Source of the DNA: Mucor racemosus
Taxonomy: Eukaryota; Mucoromycota; Mucoromycetes; Mucorales; Mucoraceae
Length of the DNA stretch: 64,000 bases
Direction: 5' to 3'
Assembly (NCBI GenBank): GCA_027405735.1
Contig: JAPEHQ010000001.1
Span: 4,030,001-4,094,000, forward strand
Every line of letters begins with the position of its first letter. Within the stretch, counting starts at the first letter, position 1. Shown here one piece after another: positions 59,169 to 64,000 of the stretch. The notes below the pieces were generated by a model that saw only the letters and a program-made list of their open reading frames with translations, searched no databases and was not told the origin of the DNA. A program made the position numbers and the translations under genes.

Positions 59169-61092
59169 ATTATTATAGTGTAAGGATTTTATTTAACTGG
59201 AAGAAAAGAAAATAATAAAATATCTGGGCGAATTAGTACTTCCGCCCTGGGGTCCAGTGTTGGAAACATCTTGATAGCTTTGATACGTCATCCTTTATAC
59301 AACAAATGTGCTGCAAGATGGAGGTGGAGTTGATTTGTATTCGTACATGTAAAGCATGCAATTTCAATTATAAAAAGTAAAGATTGAAAGTATTCAAGCA
59401 TTTAAAAGGTTTTTTCTTATATTTCTGATTAGTCATGTTGTATAGATGTGCTGTATTGTTTAAAAACAATCCTTTGAAGATTGGCATTTGGCTTATTTAT
59501 TAACTTCATATTCAGACAAATAAATAAGAAATTGGGATGAAATAAAATTAGTTTCTAGATGGATCAGATAATATATTTGAATATATTGCCTGTAAAAATC
59601 TGTAATTGCTACATTTATAGTAGTTTTTGTTATAATGTCCAACTGAACCACAATCTGTTCATGTGGGAACAATTAATTTGACATTTAGAATAAATATGCT
59701 TTTCATTGTTTCGTTATAATTACTAACTCGTTTGAGAATTTCTTTGGCATTTGACACTAGGTTTTTATCGTAGATAATATTTTGTAAGAGATAACTAGTT
59801 ACTTGATTCAATACGAGTGTTATATATTTAATACGATGGTAATGGATGAAATGAACAAAAGAAAATGAATCAACAAAATAAGAATACATTTCACCACAGA
59901 CAGTAAAAATATTGGACTAATACGATGAAGAAAAGTGTTCATTATTAAAATAGCTTTGAGAAAAGACGCACTTGACAGGGAATATATCTGCTAGGTTGTG
60001 TATGAGAAAATGGCCCTTCGAAGCTGGCATTACATAATTTTCTTATCTTCTAAATTATAGTAAACTACATTAATCAGCTCAATTCACGACCAAGTTAACC
60101 TTTATTACAACTATTATTCGAATATCACATCACCATTGTCTAAATAATTATCCAAACTTTACTGGGATTCCATTGTTACTCTATCTATATCTCAAATCAC
60201 TGAAATTCAAGTAGAAACATTATATTTGCTGTTGCTGTTTCCAGCCGTCTGCCACACCTTTTTTGATGAATTATGTTTATAATTCACTGTTAATAAAAGA
60301 TTTGTGTTTTATAGCTTATTATTATGAAGACATATACTTTATTATCGCAAAACATAGATGGCATCCAAATGGTGGCTATACCACAGCATCCTTCAATCAT
60401 TTCCCAAAAAAAAACATTTTGAATCGAAATTGCCTTTTTTTTTGTTATTCAAAGGATTAATCTAAAAATAAAACTTGCAGTAATATAAAACTTTTAATAT
60501 CTATGACTTTTGTAGCACCTCACGTATCTTCTGGTATTTTTTGTTTAATGGTTATTTAACGAAAAGTGCTCGTGCTCCAATTTTGAAGATTGTAGACAAC
60601 TAAAATTTATTCAATTTCTGGTTTGAACAATTTTTGATTTGCTGAAACATAACGCGATACAATAGTTCCATATTCAAGTAAAAAACATGTACGTAATATT
60701 TGATCTTATTGTTATGAAATAGCAGATCAATGCGTGGTAAGAAATTGAATGTATAATATCTTTATGACCACGCTGAGCATTACATAACGATCTTTTGATT
60801 GATTTGTGCAACATTTATACATATTTCTTAAGCATACTAGACTCATTGAAAAGCATAAATAACTAAAAATGTCTTAGTTTCATTGATCTTTTGATGATAA
60901 TAAAGTACCAACAAGAACTCGTCATTCCAAATACTTTACACAAAGCAATTGCCATATTCGACTTCTCAATTGGCAATCTCCGCAGCAATAACCAGATATA
61001 CGTAATCGTTTTCCCCTTTGTTTGAATCTAACAATTTACACGAATCCATCCATCCATCTATCCTGTTTATTTCACCTTTCTAAATTATAATA
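59169..61092. other. Intergenic DNA, no gene recognised
   Basis: AT-rich with short frames only; no repeat match was noticed. The region just before 61093 contains a pyrimidine-rich stretch and a ccatccatccatctatcc run near 61045-61062, plausible as the RanBP1 promoter or leader. Confidence 0.4.
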
Positions 61093-61775
61093 ATGGCTGA
61101 TACTGAAGAGAAAAAGATTGTCGAACAAGTAAATAATCAAATTTAGCGAATTTATATTATAGATTAAATATGAATGGAATGACTAATGCGATATTTTTTC
61201 AATAGCAAGAGGAGGAAGTTGAATCCCCTGATGTTCACTTTGAACCTATTATCAAATTAGAAGAAGTCGAAGTTAAGACTAACGAAGAAGAAGAAGAATC
61301 CCTCTTCAAAATGTAAATAATTTAAGCGCGTTAAAAAAGTAAATGTACATGATTCTAATGCTTTTTTCTTTTTAAACCAAAAAATAATAGGCGTGCCAAG
61401 TTGTTCCGTTACAACAAGGATACTAAAGAATGGAAGGAACGTGGTACTGGTGATGTTAAGTTCTTGCAACACAAGGAATCCAAGAAGGTCCGTTTGTTGA
61501 TGCGTCGTGATAAGACTCTCAAGGTTTGCGCCAACCATTTGGTCGATTCTCTCATGAAGCTTTCTCCCAACGTTGGTTCTGACCGTTCTTGGGTTTGGAA
61601 TGTAACTGCTGATGTTTCTGACGGTAAGCCTGAGGCTGAGACTTTGGCTATCCGTTTTGCCAACTCTGAAAATGCCAACCTTTTCAAGGAGAAGTTCGAG
61701 GAAGTTCAAAAGATTAACGAAGGTTTATCCAAGAAGGGTAACGAAGAGAAGGAGGAAAAGAAGGAAGATGCTTAA
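61093..61775 (+). CDS. YRB1: RanBP1, Ran-GTP binding protein (3 exons)
   Basis: Exons 61093-61128, 61206-61312 and 61391-61775 join to 175 codons. The protein binds Ran-GTP in the cytoplasm and helps RanGAP release cargo from export complexes. An acidic head (ADTEEKK..., [24 protein letters not shown]) leads into one Ran-binding domain (about 30-160). Its marks are [71 protein letters not shown], and [13 protein letters not shown] Lys/Glu-rich tail closes the protein. Codon use in exon 3 is C-biased as in RPS6 and SNU13, fitting high expression. Confidence 0.96.
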
Positions 61776-63396
61776 ACTTAATAAATGGCATTGAAAGCGT
61801 ACTATCCCCCCTTTTTTTTAATTTTTTTCTACAATTCATTATTGTTCTTCGTACATGTACTTCTTGCTTGCATTTTTTCAATTAAGAAATTACATACGAC
61901 TATATCTCAACCATCATCACTTAAATCATCTCTTTTTAACAAAAAAAAACTAATTAATAAAATGTATAGCAGAATTTGAGACAATTTTGAATTACGCATT
62001 TATATCTATCTTTCATGCAAAATTAATGTATATGCTTTTTGCATAAATCCCGATATACTTGAGGACAATTTGGCGGCAAATCATCACTTGAGTCAAGTAT
62101 GTTTTGTTTACCTTGCTTTACAAATCAAGGAACTTGTAATTTCGAATCACTGTTTACTTCCTATTGATATATTGTTTATTCCATCATAAGGGGATATCGC
62201 TGATTTTGACGATTACCTTGGGTTTGTTTGAAGTTTGATGCTCATTAGTCATTTCAAAAAAGACAATACGGAAATGTGAAGAGTATAGCTTTTGTCGCAG
62301 AGGATAAACGGTTTGAATTACAAGTAATATTGAGCAACTTGTGTTGACCACATTCAATGAAAAAAAAAGGTTGGATGGCCGTCTTGTCCTGAGAAAAAGT
62401 AGCATAATCCGAAATGATTCAGTTTATCCTAAACTACATGTCAAACTAATAAGTATTACAGAGGCATTTCTTGAGAAGTAGGGCGGTCTCATTTTTAAGA
62501 TCTCAAGCTTAAGGAAAACCTAGACACCACAATACATTTGTTGAAACATATATAATAAATATAATAGGCCAATAAAGGCAAATTCATTTATTAAATTAAT
62601 TAATAATATACCAGAATTCACCTGTAATCGTGATGGCAAAGGTGAAATTTTCCCTCGCTTCTTGCAGCTGCACCCTTTATGCATTATTTCTTATTGATCT
62701 CAGCAATTCAAACTCTATCTTCTTCAACCTTTTCAGGGGAAGTGTTGAATCAATATGAATAAAAATGAGTCTTCTGGCGATATTATGGAGCATTTGAAGT
62801 GTAATATTGTATTTTTATTCCCTGATTATTTATTGGGATGGAATAGATTGATCTCTGAAATCCCTGTCTTCATACATCAACCGTTTGAATTGAATTTCAG
62901 CAGCCTTTCTGAATTGATACTTTTATGTCTGGATTTGTATAGAAATCTCAAAAAGGTATATCCCTACATTTAGAAAACCGTTTCTTGCTAATGAGAACCG
63001 TCTTTTATACAATGATATTAATAGTAATACAACAGCTTGCCGATAAACAACTGGTTTAAGATTAACATCGACAGCAGTTTTTACAAATGGGGCTACGTAT
63101 TTGATATTTATGTCGATTTACAATTTTTTTAGCTGCTCAGGTGCTTCATGTATTCTGTGGGTAGCTATATTTTTCACGAATCTTGAAGCCAGCTAAAAAG
63201 CTCTACTATTACTCATTAAGTATTAGTTTATTTGCAGACATAAGATAGATCCAGTTGAAATCTACCCTACATTTTCTGTTTTAGCGAAAATATTGATTTT
63301 TCGTTGAGATAATCAAAATAATAGGAACATATTACAGCTTGAAGCCTATCATAACTGAGTTCCCAAATCGGTTGTCAAATCGATTAGGAATTATCA
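61776..63396. other. Intergenic DNA, no gene recognised
   Basis: Short frames only; a 72-codon frame at 62755-62973 has hydrophobic patches but no recognisable family. Confidence 0.4.
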
Positions 63397-63720
63397 AAAA
63401 AACAAAATCGTTTAAATGCTCATGAACCGCAAAGTTGATCTAGTAAATTAAATGGCTTTTGTACAGCTTTGGATTCTGCATCCACTTAAATAAAATTTAG
63501 ACAAGTGTTTTACATTAAATTTTGCGTAAAATATAATTGAAATTTTAGAGCTTTTTTGAAGATGCAAATCACTTTTTATAAGCATGTTTCAAATATAAAT
63601 AATGAAAATAATGAGCAGCAAAATCGTCTATCGATCGAGCTATTGCTGAATCTTTTAGCTGCACTTTTCGTAGAGAAAACGAGGTTTTTATCCAAAAAAA
63701 AGTCAAATTCAGAATTTGAA
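63397..63720 (+). repeat. Dispersed repeat R1, copy 3 (truncated)
   Basis: It follows copy 1 from atcaaaaaaacaaaatcg (the insertion-site region, without the insert) through tttaaatgctcatgaaccgc, ttttacattaaattttgcgtaaaa, tatcgatcgagctattgc to attcagaattt, then stops just before the palindromic element copy D. It is diverged by many substitutions. Confidence 0.75.
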
Positions 63721-63735
63721 GCTGACTAATATTAG

Positions 63736-63790
63736 TATCGAACGGGTTTTTACCAGCCAATTTTTTTACTAATATAAGCTGGGCTCGCCA
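63736..63790 (+). repeat. Palindromic 52-bp element, copy D (diverged)
   Basis: Begins tatcgaacgggtttttacc and ends aagctgggctcgcca, with the ccagccaa and actaatataa middle. Both termini carry changes compared with copy B. It sits at the point where R1 copy 3 breaks off. Confidence 0.75.
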
Positions 63791-64000
63791 ACATTCCTAG
63801 AGCTGATATTGATGAAAAAGACGCTTTTTTTTCAGGTGCACTATGAGGATTATATTTATACAGAGCCAATAAAAGGAGTGCTTGCTTTTACCACTGATTA
63901 TTGCTTCCAACAGTAGTATTTGTTTGTACTACAGTAGTAAATGGCAATGTTGCTAAAATAAAAAATATATATATGAAATAAAAGCCGTATAAATGCAATT
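63791..64000. other. Window end, nothing recognised
   Basis: AT-rich sequence with no gene or repeat match noticed. Confidence 0.4.

Noticed and set aside
62755..62973. 72-codon frame near the right end
   Set aside because: No recognisable feature; such frames are expected by chance over 2 kb of AT-rich DNA.

Overview
The window looks like nuclear DNA of an early-diverging, filamentous fungus, most likely a member of the Mucoromycota. It is strongly AT-rich. The genes are intron-rich, with introns mostly 50-60 bases long that start GTAAGT or GTAAAT. The protein set is typically fungal: Whi2, Kre9/KNH-like and GPI-type wall proteins, Dal5-type permeases and a Sec12 homologue. Gene order is not operonic. 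I assembled 20 protein genes by joining exons in frame; each exon sum was checked to be a multiple of three. No complete tRNA, rRNA, CRISPR array or bacterial feature was found.

Layout. 1-6.6 kb is gene-poor and repeat-rich: an inverted ~80-bp repeat pair 4.3 kb apart, a dispersed ~690-bp repeat (called R2 here), and a dead dynein intermediate-chain fragment. 6.6-26 kb is the main gene block: SH3 adaptor (-), inorganic pyrophosphatase (-), RPS6 (+), WHI2 (+), ER J-protein (-), fibrillarin NOP1 (-), mercaptopyruvate sulfurtransferase (-), a FUSC/ArAE-like membrane protein (+), SNU13 (+) and two secreted wall-type proteins (+). 26-30 kb is a desert with R2. 30-34.3 kb holds a tandem pair of ACS/Dal5-type MFS transporters. 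34.3-49.8 kb alternates repeats (family R1, a retroposed element with a perfect 15-bp target-site duplication, a CTTG-rich block) with three genes: topoisomerase III beta with 17 exons including a 5-nt microexon, an EF-hand secretory protein, and a complex I NDUFA5-type subunit. 49.8-52.5 kb carries a LEA2-type membrane protein and a wax-synthase-like MBOAT, both (-). 52.5-56.7 kb is a repeat desert. 56.8-61.8 kb holds SEC12 (+), a 77-aa conserved-looking membrane microprotein (-) and RanBP1 (+). The remainder is repeat-bearing intergenic DNA.

How the genes relate. They are mostly housekeeping genes without one shared pathway. NOP1 and SNU13 are both core proteins of box C/D snoRNPs, and SNU13 also binds U4 snRNA. 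RPS6 is a small-subunit ribosomal protein. SEC12, the J-protein and the MBOAT act at the ER. TOP3B is the most unusual gene, because the well-studied yeasts have only a single TOP3 of the other type. The most interesting non-genic signals are the retroposed insert, for which the window itself supplies an empty-site copy, a 52-bp palindromic element present four times, and repeat family R1 with a shared 95-codon open frame.
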